Notes under the pieces: model-generated | Database searches by the model: none | Told to the model about the DNA's origin: nothing | Seen by the model: only the letters and a program-made list of their open reading frames with translations | Assembly (NCBI GenBank): GCA_035523995.1 | Contig: DATKPQ010000081.1 | Span: forward strand, 1-64,000 | Length of the DNA stretch: 64,000 nucleotides | Source: JASHVB01 sp035523995 | Lineage (GTDB): Bacteria > Pseudomonadota > Alphaproteobacteria > Acetobacterales > Acetobacteraceae | Direction: 5' to 3' | Program-made: the position numbers and the translations under genes | Shown: positions 8,602 to 17,234 of the stretch, one piece after another | Position numbering within the stretch: position 1 is the stretch's first letter | Layout of the letters: each line of letters begins with the position of its first letter

Positions 8602-9423
8602 ATGAGCGAAACCATGAGCCAATCGGCAAGCTTCGGCGGGGTGCAGGCTCGGTCGGATGCAGACATCAACGCGCCACGAATCGCGATTCGCAATCTTGAT
8701 TTCTTCTATGGCAGCAACCGCGCGCTGAAGACGATCAACCTTGAGTTTCCGGACCGGCAGGTGACTGGCATGATCGGCCCCTCCGGCTGCGGCAAATCGA
8801 CCCTGCTGCGCGTGCTGAACAGGATGTACGATTTGTACCCGGGGCAGCGTGCGACCGGCGAGGTGATGATGGATGGCGAGAACATCATCTCCCCGGATGT
8901 CGATCTGAATGCGCTGCGAGCCAAGATCGGCATGGTGTTCCAGAAGCCCACGCCGTTCCCAATGACGATCTACGACAACATCGCCTTCGGTGTGAAGCTG
9001 CATGAACGCTTGTCGAAGTCGGAGATGGACGAGCGCGTGGAATGGTCGCTGACCCGCGGGGCTTTGTGGGAGGAAGTGAAGGACCGGCTGAATACCTCAG
9101 CCATGGGGCTTTCCGGCGGTCAGCAGCAGCGTCTTTGCATTGCCCGTACCATTGCGGTGCGGCCCGAAGTAATTCTGTTCGATGAACCCACCAGCGCGCT
9201 GGATCCGATCAGCACGTTGAAGATCGAGGAACTGATCGACGAGCTGAAGCACGATTTCACTATTGTGATCGTCACCCACAACATGCAGCAGGCGGCCCGT
9301 TGCGCCGACCAGGTGGCGTTTTTCTATCTCGGGGAAATGGTGGAAGTGGACACCGCGGCCAAGATCTTCACCGCGCCGAAGGAACGCCGCACGCAGGAAT
9401 ACATCACCGGCCGATTCGGCTGA
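8602..9423 (+). CDS. pstB: Phosphate ABC transporter ATPase PstB
   Basis: The 273-residue ATPase shows Walker A GPSGCGKST near residues 60-68, the ABC signature LSGGQQQR near 170 and Walker B ILFDEPTSALD near 191. Length is slightly above typical PstB (about 257) because of a short N-terminal extension; a second ATG (MSQSAS) lies 12 nt downstream. It powers PstCA and takes part in phosphate signalling to PhoU. Its last codons lie in a 21-bp tandem duplication. It is the only pstB in the window and could also serve the second pst set at 19.6-22.6 kb. Confidence 0.95.
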   Translation: MSETMSQSASFGGVQARSDADINAPRIAIRNLDFFYGSNRALKTINLEFPDRQVTGMIGPSGCGKSTLLRVLNRMYDLYPGQRATGEVMMDGENIISPDVDLNALRAKIGMVFQKPTPFPMTIYDNIAFGVKLHERLSKSEMDERVEWSLTRGALWEEVKDRLNTSAMGLSGGQQQRLCIARTIAVRPEVILFDEPTSALDPISTLKIEELIDELKHDFTIVIVTHNMQQAARCADQVAFFYLGEMVEVDTAAKIFTAPKERRTQEYITGRFG

Positions 9424-9450
9424 CCGAAGGGCCGATTCGGCTGACCGAAG
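9409..9450. repeat. Exact 21-bp tandem duplication across the pstB stop codon
   Basis: The 21-nt unit beginning GGCCGATTCGGCTGAC occurs at 9409-9429 and again, identical, at 9430-9450. The first copy holds the last PstB codons and its TGA; the second duplicates that end into the gap before phoU. Identity without divergence points to a recent slippage event, variable in copy number in principle. The unit is a multiple of three, so the stop is retained. Confidence 0.85.
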
Positions 9451-9463
9451 GAAAGAGCGAAAG

Positions 9464-10183
9464 ATGCCCGAAGAGCCGGAACACCTGGTCAAGAGCTTCG
9501 ACACCGACCTGAAGCGTCTGCGCGGCCTGCTGACGCAGATGGGCGGTATCGTCGAAAATCAGGTGGCGTTGGCCGCGCAGGCGATCATGGACGGCGATGC
9601 CGCCGCCGCGACGCGCGCGGTGGAAGAAGACCCCAAGGTCGATGCGCTGGAGCGCGAGGCGGAGCAATTCGTCATTCGCACGCTTGCGCTGCGCCAGCCG
9701 ATGGCAAGTGACCTGCGGAGCATCGTGTCGGCCCTGAAAATCACCGGTGAGTTGGAGCGCATCGGCGACTACGCCGCCAACGTCGCCAAGCGCAGCATCG
9801 TGCTGTCGCAGTTCTCCCTGCCCTACTCGCTCGCCGGGCTCGCCCATATGGCGACATTGGTGCAGGAGCATTTGAAGACGATCATCGATGCGATCGGCGA
9901 AAACGATGCCGATAAAGCGGTGGAGGTCTGGCGTTCCGACCAGATCGTCGATGACATGTACAATGCGATCTTCCGCGAGCTGATCACCTACATGATGGAA
10001 GATCCGCGCAATATCACGCCATGCACACACCTCCTGTTCATTGCCAAAAACCTGGAGCGAATCGGCGATCATGAGACCAATATCGCCGAGATGGTCTACT
10101 ATGCCCAGAAGGGGGAAGTGCTGCCGGACACACGTCCAAAAGGCAACAGCGCAGCCTATGCCGTGGTGCGGCCGAAGGAGTAA
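9464..10183 (+). CDS. phoU: Phosphate signalling protein PhoU
   Basis: The 239-residue helical protein has the two repeated three-helix PhoU domains, each with the E/D-rich metal-binding pattern (for example ELERIGDYAANV and LERIGDHETNIAE). PhoU binds the Pst transporter and the sensor kinase and dampens PhoB activation when phosphate is plentiful. GAAAG precedes the ATG. It sits between pstB and phoB, as is usual. Confidence 0.95.
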   Translation: MPEEPEHLVKSFDTDLKRLRGLLTQMGGIVENQVALAAQAIMDGDAAAATRAVEEDPKVDALEREAEQFVIRTLALRQPMASDLRSIVSALKITGELERIGDYAANVAKRSIVLSQFSLPYSLAGLAHMATLVQEHLKTIIDAIGENDADKAVEVWRSDQIVDDMYNAIFRELITYMMEDPRNITPCTHLLFIAKNLERIGDHETNIAEMVYYAQKGEVLPDTRPKGNSAAYAVVRPKE

Positions 10184-10205
10184 GCCATAGAGGGGAAGAA
10201 CAAAA

Positions 10206-10922
10206 ATGCTAGACGCCGTCTCCAGCCTTGCCAAGCCACTGGTGCTGGTAGTGGAGGATGAGGCTCCATTGGTGACGATGCTGCGCTATAACCTGGAGAA
10301 GCAAGGCTTTCGCGTGGAGGAGGCCACCGACGGCCAGGAAGCCCTGACCCGTATTGCCGAAACACCGCCGGACCTGGTGTTGCTGGATTGGATGCTGCCT
10401 GTCGTGTCGGGGATCGAAGTGTGTCGGCAAATCCGCCGCCGCCCCGCGACGCGCGATCTGCCCGTGATCATGGTGACCGCGCGCACGGAAGACCAGGACG
10501 CGGTGCGCGCGCTGAATACCGGCGCGGACGACTACATCACCAAGCCGTTCAGCATCGATTCGCTGCTGGCGCGGATGCGGGCACTGCTGCGGCGTTCAGG
10601 GGCAGTTCCCGCGAAGGGGCAGCTCGCGTTCCACGATATTGAGATGGACCTGGCATCGCATCGGGTCATGCGGGGCAGCCGGCGGGTGCATTTGGGACCG
10701 ACCGAGTTCCGATTGCTCGAGTTCCTGATGCAGCACCCGCGCCGGGTGTTCTCGCGCGAGGAGTTGCTGGACGCGGTGTGGGGTCCGGACATCCATGTGG
10801 AGCCGCGCACCGTGGACGTGCACATCCGGCGGCTACGCAAGTCGATCAACGGCGAGGGCGAGCTGGACGTGGTGCGGACGGTAAGAACGGCAGGGTACGC
10901 GCTGGATACCGAGCCTGTCTAA
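10206..10922 (+). CDS. phoB: Phosphate regulon response regulator PhoB
   Basis: The 238-residue protein is an OmpR/PhoB-type regulator: receiver domain (residues about 15-130, acidic pocket EDE, phospho-acceptor Asp in LLDWMLP near 60, Lys in TKPF) and a winged helix at about 145-235 with RTVDVHIRRLRK. AGGGGAAG lies upstream of the ATG. It would bind the PHO box before pstS. Its cognate sensor phoR is not beside it. The gene ends in a 4-bp tail-to-tail overlap with the aminotransferase gene. Confidence 0.95.
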   Translation: MLDAVSSLAKPLVLVVEDEAPLVTMLRYNLEKQGFRVEEATDGQEALTRIAETPPDLVLLDWMLPVVSGIEVCRQIRRRPATRDLPVIMVTARTEDQDAVRALNTGADDYITKPFSIDSLLARMRALLRRSGAVPAKGQLAFHDIEMDLASHRVMRGSRRVHLGPTEFRLLEFLMQHPRRVFSREELLDAVWGPDIHVEPRTVDVHIRRLRKSINGEGELDVVRTVRTAGYALDTEPV

Positions 10923-12310
10923 CCTCTGCCGGGCTGCGCGCGGGAGAGGTGTTGCCATGCCAGGTCCAGTGCAGCCCGCAGCCGCTGCGCCATCTCATCA
11001 ACCTCCGACTCCGTAATGATCAGCGGGGGCGAGAATGCGATGCGATCGCCGATGAATCGCGCGATCAACCCATTCGCCCGTGCGTGCCGTTCGACCATCG
11101 CGCCGACACGCAGCTCGGGATCGAACGGCTGCCGCGTGGCTTTGTCGGCCACAACCTCGATCCCGCACATCAGCCCTACACCGCGCACGTCACCCACCAG
11201 AGGATGATCGGCAAACGTCTGAAGCACCTGCTGCATATACGGTCCAACTCGCTGCACGTGACCGATCATGTCGGTCTCTTCGTAAATCCGCAGCGTCTCC
11301 ATCGCCACGGCCGTCGTCACCGGATGCCCGGCATAGGTAAAGCCGTGGGCGAAATTTCCCAGCTTGCGGCTTTCATCCAGCATCGCCGCAAACACGCGCT
11401 GGTTGATCAGCAGCGCCGAGATCGGCTGCATCCCGGCCGATAATGCTTTGGCGCAGGTGATCATGTCCGGCTTCAGATCGTATGTCTGCGATCCCCACAT
11501 GCTGCCGGTGCGGCCGAATCCGCAGATCACTTCATCGGCAATAAACAGCATGTTGTATTTGCGAATCACCGCCTGCATCTTCTCCCAATAGGTGCGCGGC
11601 GGAGTCAGCCCCCCACCCGCTCCCATCACCGGTTCCGCGATCAGCGCAGCGCAGGTCTCGGGGCCTTCCGCCTGGATCAATTGCTCCAGTGCGTCCGCCA
11701 TGCGCGACGCAAATTGTTCCTCGCTCTCCCCGTCATGATGCAGCCGGTAGTAATGCGGATACTCGGTGTGCAGGAAACCAGGGAACGGCAGCCCGAAATC
11801 CGCGTGCATATCGGGCTTGCCGGACGCACTGATCGAGGCCGATGTGCTGCCGTGATATCCCATGCGCCGGCCGATGATCTTGCGCTTCCCTGGTTTGCCG
11901 ATCGCCGCGTGATAGTACCACACCAGCTTGATCGCGGTGTCGTTTGCCTCGGAGCCCGAGCACTGCAGCAGTACCTTGCTCATCGGCACTGGCGCGATTT
12001 GCAGCAGCTTCTCCGCCAGATTGACCCCCGACTCGTTCGTCGTGCCGCGGTAGAGATGGTAGTACCCCAATGTCCGCATTTGCTCATACGCCACGCGCGC
12101 CAGGCGCTCCGACGCATAACCAAGCGACGCGCACCAAAGCCCCGCCGCGGCATCAAGGTAGCGCGCGCCGTTATCGTCATAAACGTAACAGCCCTGGCCG
12201 CGCTCGATCACCATCGGCCCCTGTTCCAGATGCGTCACGAGATTTGTTTGCGGATGGACGATGCTGGCGACATCGCGTGCCTGCACCGAGTTCGGAGCGA
12301 GATGAGTCAT
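10919..12310 (-). CDS. Class III PLP-dependent aminotransferase (omega-aminotransferase type)
   Basis: The 463-residue enzyme carries the class III fold signals: N-terminal DAAAGLWCASLGY, GSEAND, the long LFIADEVICGFGRTG motif and the Schiff-base lysine in ITCAKALSAG near residue 287. Such enzymes transfer amino groups from omega-amino acids or diamines such as beta-alanine, GABA or putrescine to pyruvate or 2-oxoglutarate; the sequence alone does not fix the substrate. Cytoplasmic, single-gene unit. A palindrome at 12486-12504 lies 176 nt upstream. Confidence 0.88.
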   Translation of the reverse strand: MTHLAPNSVQARDVASIVHPQTNLVTHLEQGPMVIERGQGCYVYDDNGARYLDAAAGLWCASLGYASERLARVAYEQMRTLGYYHLYRGTTNESGVNLAEKLLQIAPVPMSKVLLQCSGSEANDTAIKLVWYYHAAIGKPGKRKIIGRRMGYHGSTSASISASGKPDMHADFGLPFPGFLHTEYPHYYRLHHDGESEEQFASRMADALEQLIQAEGPETCAALIAEPVMGAGGGLTPPRTYWEKMQAVIRKYNMLFIADEVICGFGRTGSMWGSQTYDLKPDMITCAKALSAGMQPISALLINQRVFAAMLDESRKLGNFAHGFTYAGHPVTTAVAMETLRIYEETDMIGHVQRVGPYMQQVLQTFADHPLVGDVRGVGLMCGIEVVADKATRQPFDPELRVGAMVERHARANGLIARFIGDRIAFSPPLIITESEVDEMAQRLRAALDLAWQHLSRAQPGRG

Positions 12311-12485
12311 TGCCTATGCCCTTCCTGGCGTATCCGTTGGGGCGATGTATTACCTCTTCCGTCCGGTGGACGGCCACTGCTGCGTCGCATCGAACGAGGA
12401 CAGCACGCGGGTCTTCACCGGCGCGGCAGCGCATGCGCGGCAGTCCGGGACGGCCCGTCAGGACGACTGATGAAACGACAGATAT

Positions 12486-12504
12486 TGCCGTTTGGCAAAC
12501 GGCA
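12486..12504. promoter_or_regulatory. 19-bp perfect palindrome, candidate operator
   Basis: TGCCGTTTG and CAAACGGCA flank a single central G. It lies between the divergent aminotransferase and sulfotransferase genes. Form and length resemble LacI- or GntR-type operators. A candidate -35 TTGACT lies at 12533-12538 toward the sulfotransferase. No local repressor of those families is adjacent. Confidence 0.5.
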
Positions 12505-12651
12505 TCTTGATCCTCGCACGGATAACTTTTGCTTGACTTCGCTGCACGTGTTCATACGGTGGAATGCACAACAGCGGGTAACGTTTTGTTTCAAACCGCG
12601 CCATCATCTTCCCAGCGTGCTCAAAGCCCGGTCATGGAGGTCGCTGGTCCC

Positions 12652-13569
12652 ATGCCGGGCACAAGCCGTGCTTCAAAAGAGTCATTCCACTACCAAAACA
12701 TACACGCTGGTATCGAGCAATTCCTGACGAAGGAACTGTTCTTTATCGGCGCGCATCCGAAATCCGGGACGACCTGGCTACAGGTCATGCTGAACGCGCA
12801 TCCGGAAATCAGTTGCAGCGGCGAAGGGCATTTCATCAATCGCTTTGCGCCCTTGCTCGAAACGGCGGTAAAAACGCACGGTGAACTCATCGCGCGCAAG
12901 AATGGTTCGATTTTCCGGGAATTCGAACCGTTTCCCGTGTTCGGGCAGGAGGAGTTCACCTATCTGGTTGCATCGGCAATCTGCCTGATGATGATGCGCG
13001 CCACCGATTATCAGCGGGTGCGCGTGGTTGGCGAGAAGACGCCGGATAACGTCCTTCATTTCACGAAACTTGCCGCGATCTTTCCGCGCGCGAAGTTCCT
13101 GCACGTGTTGCGCGACGGACGCGATTGCGTTGTGTCCACCTGGTTCCACAACCTGCGTATCAATCCCGAGGAGACGCAACGGCGCTACCCCACAATGCGC
13201 GACTTTGTCGCATTCATGGCGAAAAGCTGGAACGGCTACGTGGATCGGGGGCTCTTGTTCCAGGCCGCGAATCCCGGCCGTTGCCTGACTGTGCGCTATG
13301 AGGATCTGGTGGCAAACCCTCGCGAGACGATGCGTATGGTGTTTCAGTTCCTCTCGGTCGATGTGTCGCTCGGTGTTCTGCGACGCTGCGTCGAGGCCGG
13401 AAAATTTGAAACAATGAGCGGCGGGCGGCAGCCGGGCGTAGAGGATCGCACCTCATTCCTGCGGCAGGGCATGCCGGAAAACTGGCGACAGCATATGACG
13501 CCGGAGGACAACCGGACATTCCTCGATATCGCCGGAAGCGGCATGACACGGGCCGGCTATAAGGCCTGA
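12652..13569 (+). CDS. Sulfotransferase family protein
   Basis: The 305-residue product has the PAPS-binding 5' loop PKSGTTWL near residues 36-43 and a downstream 3'-phosphate block with FLHVLRDGRDCVVS. It would transfer sulfate from PAPS to a small molecule, lipid or glycan. I chose the ATG at 12652 because GGAGG lies 11 nt upstream at 12636-12640; earlier in-frame starts (12529, 12634) give an atypical N-terminus that would overlap the putative promoter. The neighbouring glycosyltransferase hints at a surface-glycan role, which is inference. Confidence 0.82.
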   Translation: MPGTSRASKESFHYQNIHAGIEQFLTKELFFIGAHPKSGTTWLQVMLNAHPEISCSGEGHFINRFAPLLETAVKTHGELIARKNGSIFREFEPFPVFGQEEFTYLVASAICLMMMRATDYQRVRVVGEKTPDNVLHFTKLAAIFPRAKFLHVLRDGRDCVVSTWFHNLRINPEETQRRYPTMRDFVAFMAKSWNGYVDRGLLFQAANPGRCLTVRYEDLVANPRETMRMVFQFLSVDVSLGVLRRCVEAGKFETMSGGRQPGVEDRTSFLRQGMPENWRQHMTPEDNRTFLDIAGSGMTRAGYKA

Positions 13570-13577
13570 CGCAGCCG

Positions 13578-14717
13578 TCAGTGCGCGCGCCACACCAGCG
13601 TCGCCGAGACGGCGTAATTCCACACCACGCCGATTGCCGCACCGATCGCGCCGGCGAACGTCCAGCGTATATGCTCGGCAAACAGCGTCTGCGCGATGCC
13701 GATATTGGCGATCGCGCCCAGGCCGCAGACCAGCATGAACAAGACCAGGCCGCGCCATAGCCGCGGCCCCCGCAGCCGCTGGTCGCGATAGGTCACCGCG
13801 TTGTTCAACTCGAAATTGAATGCCATCGCGACGATGGTCGCTGCCGCCACTTCCGTTTCGAACGAAAATGCTGTGGTTTTTCGTAACAAGACCAGCACGA
13901 ACATATTTATCAGCACGCCCAGTGCGCCGACCGCTGCGAAGGAGATGAACCGCAGCGGCACGAGGCCACCCAGGATCTTGTCGATCAGCAGCCCGCCGAA
14001 CTGGGTCAGCACCAGGATGTCCAGCTTGCTCTCGCCTTCCATTCGGGCGCGGAACTGCGCGGGCACTTCCAGCACGCGCAGCGGCGCCGGCGCGCTGAGT
14101 ACAAGATCGAGCAGAATTTTGAAGCCTTGACCGGTCAGGTGGTGCGCCAGTTCCTCGAACAAAGGCCGCGGCATCATGAAGAAGCCGCTCATCGGATCGG
14201 ACAGTGGGATGGGCAGGAACCATCGCGCCAGGCGAATGCCGCCACCCGACAGAACATGCCGCCAGCGGTTGGCCAGGCCGGCAGCGTCGCCGCCTGCCAC
14301 GTGACGGCTGGCGACCGCGAGATCGTAGGATCCGCTTTGCAACGCCTCAAGCATGACCGGAAGCCGCGTCTCGTCATGTTGCAGGTCAGCATCGAGCACG
14401 GCGACGAAAGGGGCCGATGACGCCAGCGCGCCCTCGATGACGGCCGAAGCCAGCCCGCGCCGGCCAATCCGCCGCAAGCAACGGACGCGCGGATCGGTCT
14501 GGGCGATGCGGCGCAACTCGGCGGCGGTGCCGTCGGGACTGTCGTCGTCCACATAGATCGCTTCCCAGGCGATGCCGGCCAGCGCCGTATCCAGCCGGGC
14601 GATCATGGGTGCGACGTTCGGACGTTCGTTATAGCTGGGGATGACAACGCTCAGCATGGGTGGCGTAGCGGACGCCATAGCGGGCACTTCGGGCATAACG
14701 GCGTCCGCGGCAGGCAT
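13578..14717 (-). CDS. Polyprenol-phosphate glycosyltransferase (GT2) fused to a GtrA domain
   Basis: The 379-residue protein is a DPM1-like GT2 enzyme (VVIPSYNERPN near 23-33, YVDDDSPDGT, VLDADLQHDE) followed by a GtrA-type membrane domain with about four helices at residues 245-375. Such proteins load a sugar on undecaprenyl phosphate and flip or use it for surface polysaccharide or lipid modification. It lies 15 nt downstream of the Lrp-type gene in the same direction, so it may be co-transcribed, and converges on the sulfotransferase. Confidence 0.88.
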   Translation of the reverse strand: MPAADAVMPEVPAMASATPPMLSVVIPSYNERPNVAPMIARLDTALAGIAWEAIYVDDDSPDGTAAELRRIAQTDPRVRCLRRIGRRGLASAVIEGALASSAPFVAVLDADLQHDETRLPVMLEALQSGSYDLAVASRHVAGGDAAGLANRWRHVLSGGGIRLARWFLPIPLSDPMSGFFMMPRPLFEELAHHLTGQGFKILLDLVLSAPAPLRVLEVPAQFRARMEGESKLDILVLTQFGGLLIDKILGGLVPLRFISFAAVGALGVLINMFVLVLLRKTTAFSFETEVAAATIVAMAFNFELNNAVTYRDQRLRGPRLWRGLVLFMLVCGLGAIANIGIAQTLFAEHIRWTFAGAIGAAIGVVWNYAVSATLVWRAH

Positions 14718-14732
14718 GTGATCCGATAGTCT

Positions 14733-15212
14733 CTACAAAGGCACGCCGGCCAGCGAGCGGCTGGTACGGATGGTCTGCAAGGTCTGCACTTTGCTGACCG
14801 TGGGCGAGCCGGTCAGACGCTGCGTCAGATGGTTCTCGTGCGCCGTGTCGCGTGCCACCAGCTTCAACAGGAAATCGCCGCCGCCGCGGATCATGTGGCA
14901 TTCGCGTACTTCGGGCCATGTGGCAACCAATTGCTCGAAATCGGCGAGGACCGATTCCTTTTGGCTATCCAGGCCAACTATGGCGAAGACGGTGATCTCC
15001 CAGCCAAGTTTTTGCGGATCCGGGTCGACATGATAGCCGCGGATGATCTCTGCTTCCTCCAGTCGGCGCACGCGACGGAGGCAAGCCGGGGCAGAGACGC
15101 CTGCGCGGCGTGCCAGCTCGACATTGGTGATGCGCCCGTCGATCTGCAGCTCATGCAGGATGCGGCGGTCGATTGCGTCCAGGACAGGCAGGTCTGGCGA
15201 GGGTTTCTTCAT
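14733..15212 (-). CDS. Lrp/AsnC family transcriptional regulator
   Basis: The 159-residue protein has the N-terminal winged HTH (LDAIDRRILHELQIDGR, ITNVELARRAGVS) and a C-terminal RAM ligand domain with GGGDFLLKLVA. I chose the ATG at 15212 (MKKPSP) since it gives the family length of about 155-160; reading further upstream adds a non-homologous tail. Ligands are typically amino acids. It precedes the GT2-GtrA gene by 15 nt; a link to the aminotransferase upstream is possible but unproven. Confidence 0.92.
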   Translation of the reverse strand: MKKPSPDLPVLDAIDRRILHELQIDGRITNVELARRAGVSAPACLRRVRRLEEAEIIRGYHVDPDPQKLGWEITVFAIVGLDSQKESVLADFEQLVATWPEVRECHMIRGGGDFLLKLVARDTAHENHLTQRLTGSPTVSKVQTLQTIRTSRSLAGVPL

Positions 15213-15409
15213 GGTTACGGGCGCTGCCGCGTTTCCCGCGAACTCACTCTTCGTGAAGCGCGCAATATCGTTTCCCGGAGAAGCACAGGCAAGGGCTGCC
15301 ATGACGGAGGTGAGAGGCCGCCTGGTGGGCTCGCGCGGCGGTTGCGGTGCTGCTTTGGCTCTGTCCATCGGGTACGGCGATGCCGGTTGAGAACCGAGCG
15401 CCCTTGCCG

Positions 15410-15997
15410 CTACAGCAGCACGCAGGCTTCGTCGAAATCGAGCCGTGGCGAACGCGGGAACACGCCGGACCAATCCCCACGGCCAAGATTGACCAGGAAG
15501 TTCGAGCGCCAGCCGTACTCGGTCAGGAATTCCTGGTCCACCTTGTCGTTGTCGAAACCAGACATGCCGCCTGTGTCCAGTCCCAGTGCGCGGGCAGCGA
15601 CGATCAGGTAGGCACCTTGCAGCGTTCCATTGCGGAAAGCCGTGGTGGCAGCCAGTGCGTCGTTGCTGGTGAACCACGACGTCGCATCCTGATTGTGCGG
15701 AAACAGCTTCGGCAGCTTTTCGTAGAATTTGGGATCGTAGGCGACGATCACCGTCACGGGCGCCGCCATCGTCTTGGCCAGGTTGCCAGAGGAAAGCGCC
15801 GGGGCCAGCCGCTCCTTCGCCGCCTTGGTCCGCAGGAACAAGAAGCGCGCGGGAGAACTGTTGGCGGAGGTCGGACCGAATTTCAGCAGGTCGTAAAGTT
15901 CGTGCAGTGTCTCGTCAGGGATCGGTTCTTCGCTGAACTTGTTGTGGGTACGCGCCTCGCGGAACAGCAGATCGAGGCCGGTGGCGTCGATGGTCAT
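15410..15997 (-). CDS. Nitroreductase family protein, RutE/malonic semialdehyde reductase-like
   Basis: The 195-residue FMN-dependent reductase resembles RutE (196 residues): LLFREARTHNKFSEEPI at the start, KFGPTSANSSPARFLF, and GLDTGGMSGFDN. RutE reduces malonic semialdehyde to 3-hydroxypropionate in pyrimidine breakdown. The other rut genes are absent here, so a general reductase role is equally possible. The start at 15997 has AAGGAG upstream. Confidence 0.85.
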   Translation of the reverse strand: MTIDATGLDLLFREARTHNKFSEEPIPDETLHELYDLLKFGPTSANSSPARFLFLRTKAAKERLAPALSSGNLAKTMAAPVTVIVAYDPKFYEKLPKLFPHNQDATSWFTSNDALAATTAFRNGTLQGAYLIVAARALGLDTGGMSGFDNDKVDQEFLTEYGWRSNFLVNLGRGDWSGVFPRSPRLDFDEACVLL

Positions 15998-16152
15998 TCG
16001 GAACTCCTTGGCTGGCATGAACGCTGTTGTGCAGCATGGAAATGCGGATGCATGGCGTCAACTCTCGAGATGGCGCGGGACGTTGTTCGACGGGTCGCCC
16101 CTGCAGCCGGTCTGTCCGGGTGACCGACGCGTGGTGCGTGCCACAGCTACCC

Positions 16153-16302
16153 TCAGCGACCCACGGCTTTGCTCAGTGCCACCATGCTGCCGAGCACTGG
16201 CGTTGCATTCAGCAGAACCGCAGTCATCACCAGACCAATCATCCATCTCAGCGGCTCGGCGCGCGTATTCGCGATTTCCAATTTCAGCCGATGTCGGACT
16301 CG
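16153..16302 (-). pseudogene. Possible relic of a small helical membrane-tail protein
   Basis: In the stretch 15998-16411 no intact gene stands out. On the minus strand one frame reads a charged helix (RLKLEIANTRAEPLRW) followed by a hydrophobic segment (MIGLVMTAVLLNATPVLGS) and a stop at 16153-16155. The pattern is that of DUF1640-type coiled-coil proteins with a C-terminal anchor. No start codon with a ribosome site is visible, so I treat it as a relic at best. Confidence 0.2.
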
Positions 16303-16411
16303 TGCGCAGGAGTCGACCAAGGTATGCGTCCAGCACTCACGGCCGAACCTGCACCGGCGCGTTGGCGCAAATTGGCCACGGCCGCGTGAACGCGGGGCTA
16401 ATGCGCTCGCG

Positions 16412-16972
16412 TCAGAACTCCACCTGCTCTACCGCAACGACTTCAGGCACAAAGTGCCGCAGCATGTTCTCGATGCCATGCTTCAACGTGGCACTGGACG
16501 ACGGGCAGCCGGAGCAAGCGCCTTGCATGTAGAGCCGCACGATGCCCTCACGATAGCCACGGAACACGATGTCGCCGCCGTCACCGGCCACCGCGGGGCG
16601 CACCCGCGTATCCAGAAGTTCCTTGATTTGATCGACGATCTCCTGATCGGCCGGGTCGACATCCTCTTCGTCCAGTTCGTCCACGGCACCTTCCAGCACC
16701 GGACGGCCGGAGACAAAATGCTCCATGATGGTCGCCAGGACCTGCGGCTTCAGGGATGCCCAGTCGATTTCGTCGATCTTGGTGACAGTGATGAAGTCGT
16801 TGCCCAGGAACACGCGCGCGACGCCCTGAAGGTCGAACAGGGCCAGCGCGAGGGGGCTGCGTTCGGCGGAGGACGGACCGGCGAAGTCTGCGGTGCCGGC
16901 CTCCATCACGTAGCGGCCGGGCAGGAATTTCAGTGTCGCCGGGTTGGGGGTGCCTTCGGTCTCGATAAACAT
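16412..16972 (-). CDS. NifU family Fe-S scaffold/carrier protein (Nfu type)
   Basis: The 186-residue protein has the N-terminal Nfu domain (MFIETEGTPNPATLKFLP) and a C-terminal NifU domain with the cluster-binding CxxC in GACSGCPSS near residues 155-160. Nfu proteins carry Fe-S clusters to client enzymes such as lipoyl synthase; lipA is present in the window at 52.4 kb but not adjacent. Length is typical. Confidence 0.94.
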   Translation of the reverse strand: MFIETEGTPNPATLKFLPGRYVMEAGTADFAGPSSAERSPLALALFDLQGVARVFLGNDFITVTKIDEIDWASLKPQVLATIMEHFVSGRPVLEGAVDELDEEDVDPADQEIVDQIKELLDTRVRPAVAGDGGDIVFRGYREGIVRLYMQGACSGCPSSSATLKHGIENMLRHFVPEVVAVEQVEF

Positions 16973-17167
16973 GGCGGCCTGACCTCACGCGCAGGGGACA
17001 AACAGGACCTGGTTGGTCCAGACACCAGCCTACATCGGGCGATCAGGCGCCGTTGACAAGGGCCCCCGCCGCCTCATGCGGTAGCCGCAGAGCTGCCATC
17101 GCCAGACCGAACCAACGTTTTGGCCCGACAGATGAAAAAGGCCGCTTCGCCGCGCGTCGCGCCCCCC

Positions 17168-17185
17168 AATGTTCAACCGAACATT
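17168..17185. promoter_or_regulatory. 18-bp palindrome upstream of motB
   Basis: AATGTTC and GAACATT flank AACC, 50 nt before the motB start. It is a perfect 7-bp inverted repeat and a plausible operator. It is not the alphaproteobacterial LexA box (GTTC-N7-GTTC). Confidence 0.4.
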
Positions 17186-17234
17186 AAGACAACTGTGCGC
17201 ATCCTGCAGCCCGGATCGCCAGACCGAGGCGCAG

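Noticed and set aside
12529..12651. Longer N-terminus for the sulfotransferase
   Set aside because: The extra residues overlap a candidate promoter and lack family resemblance; GGAGG favours the start at 12652.
17168..17185. LexA box upstream of motB
   Set aside because: The spacing and orientation (GTTC-N4-GAAC) do not match the alphaproteobacterial GTTC-N7-GTTC site.
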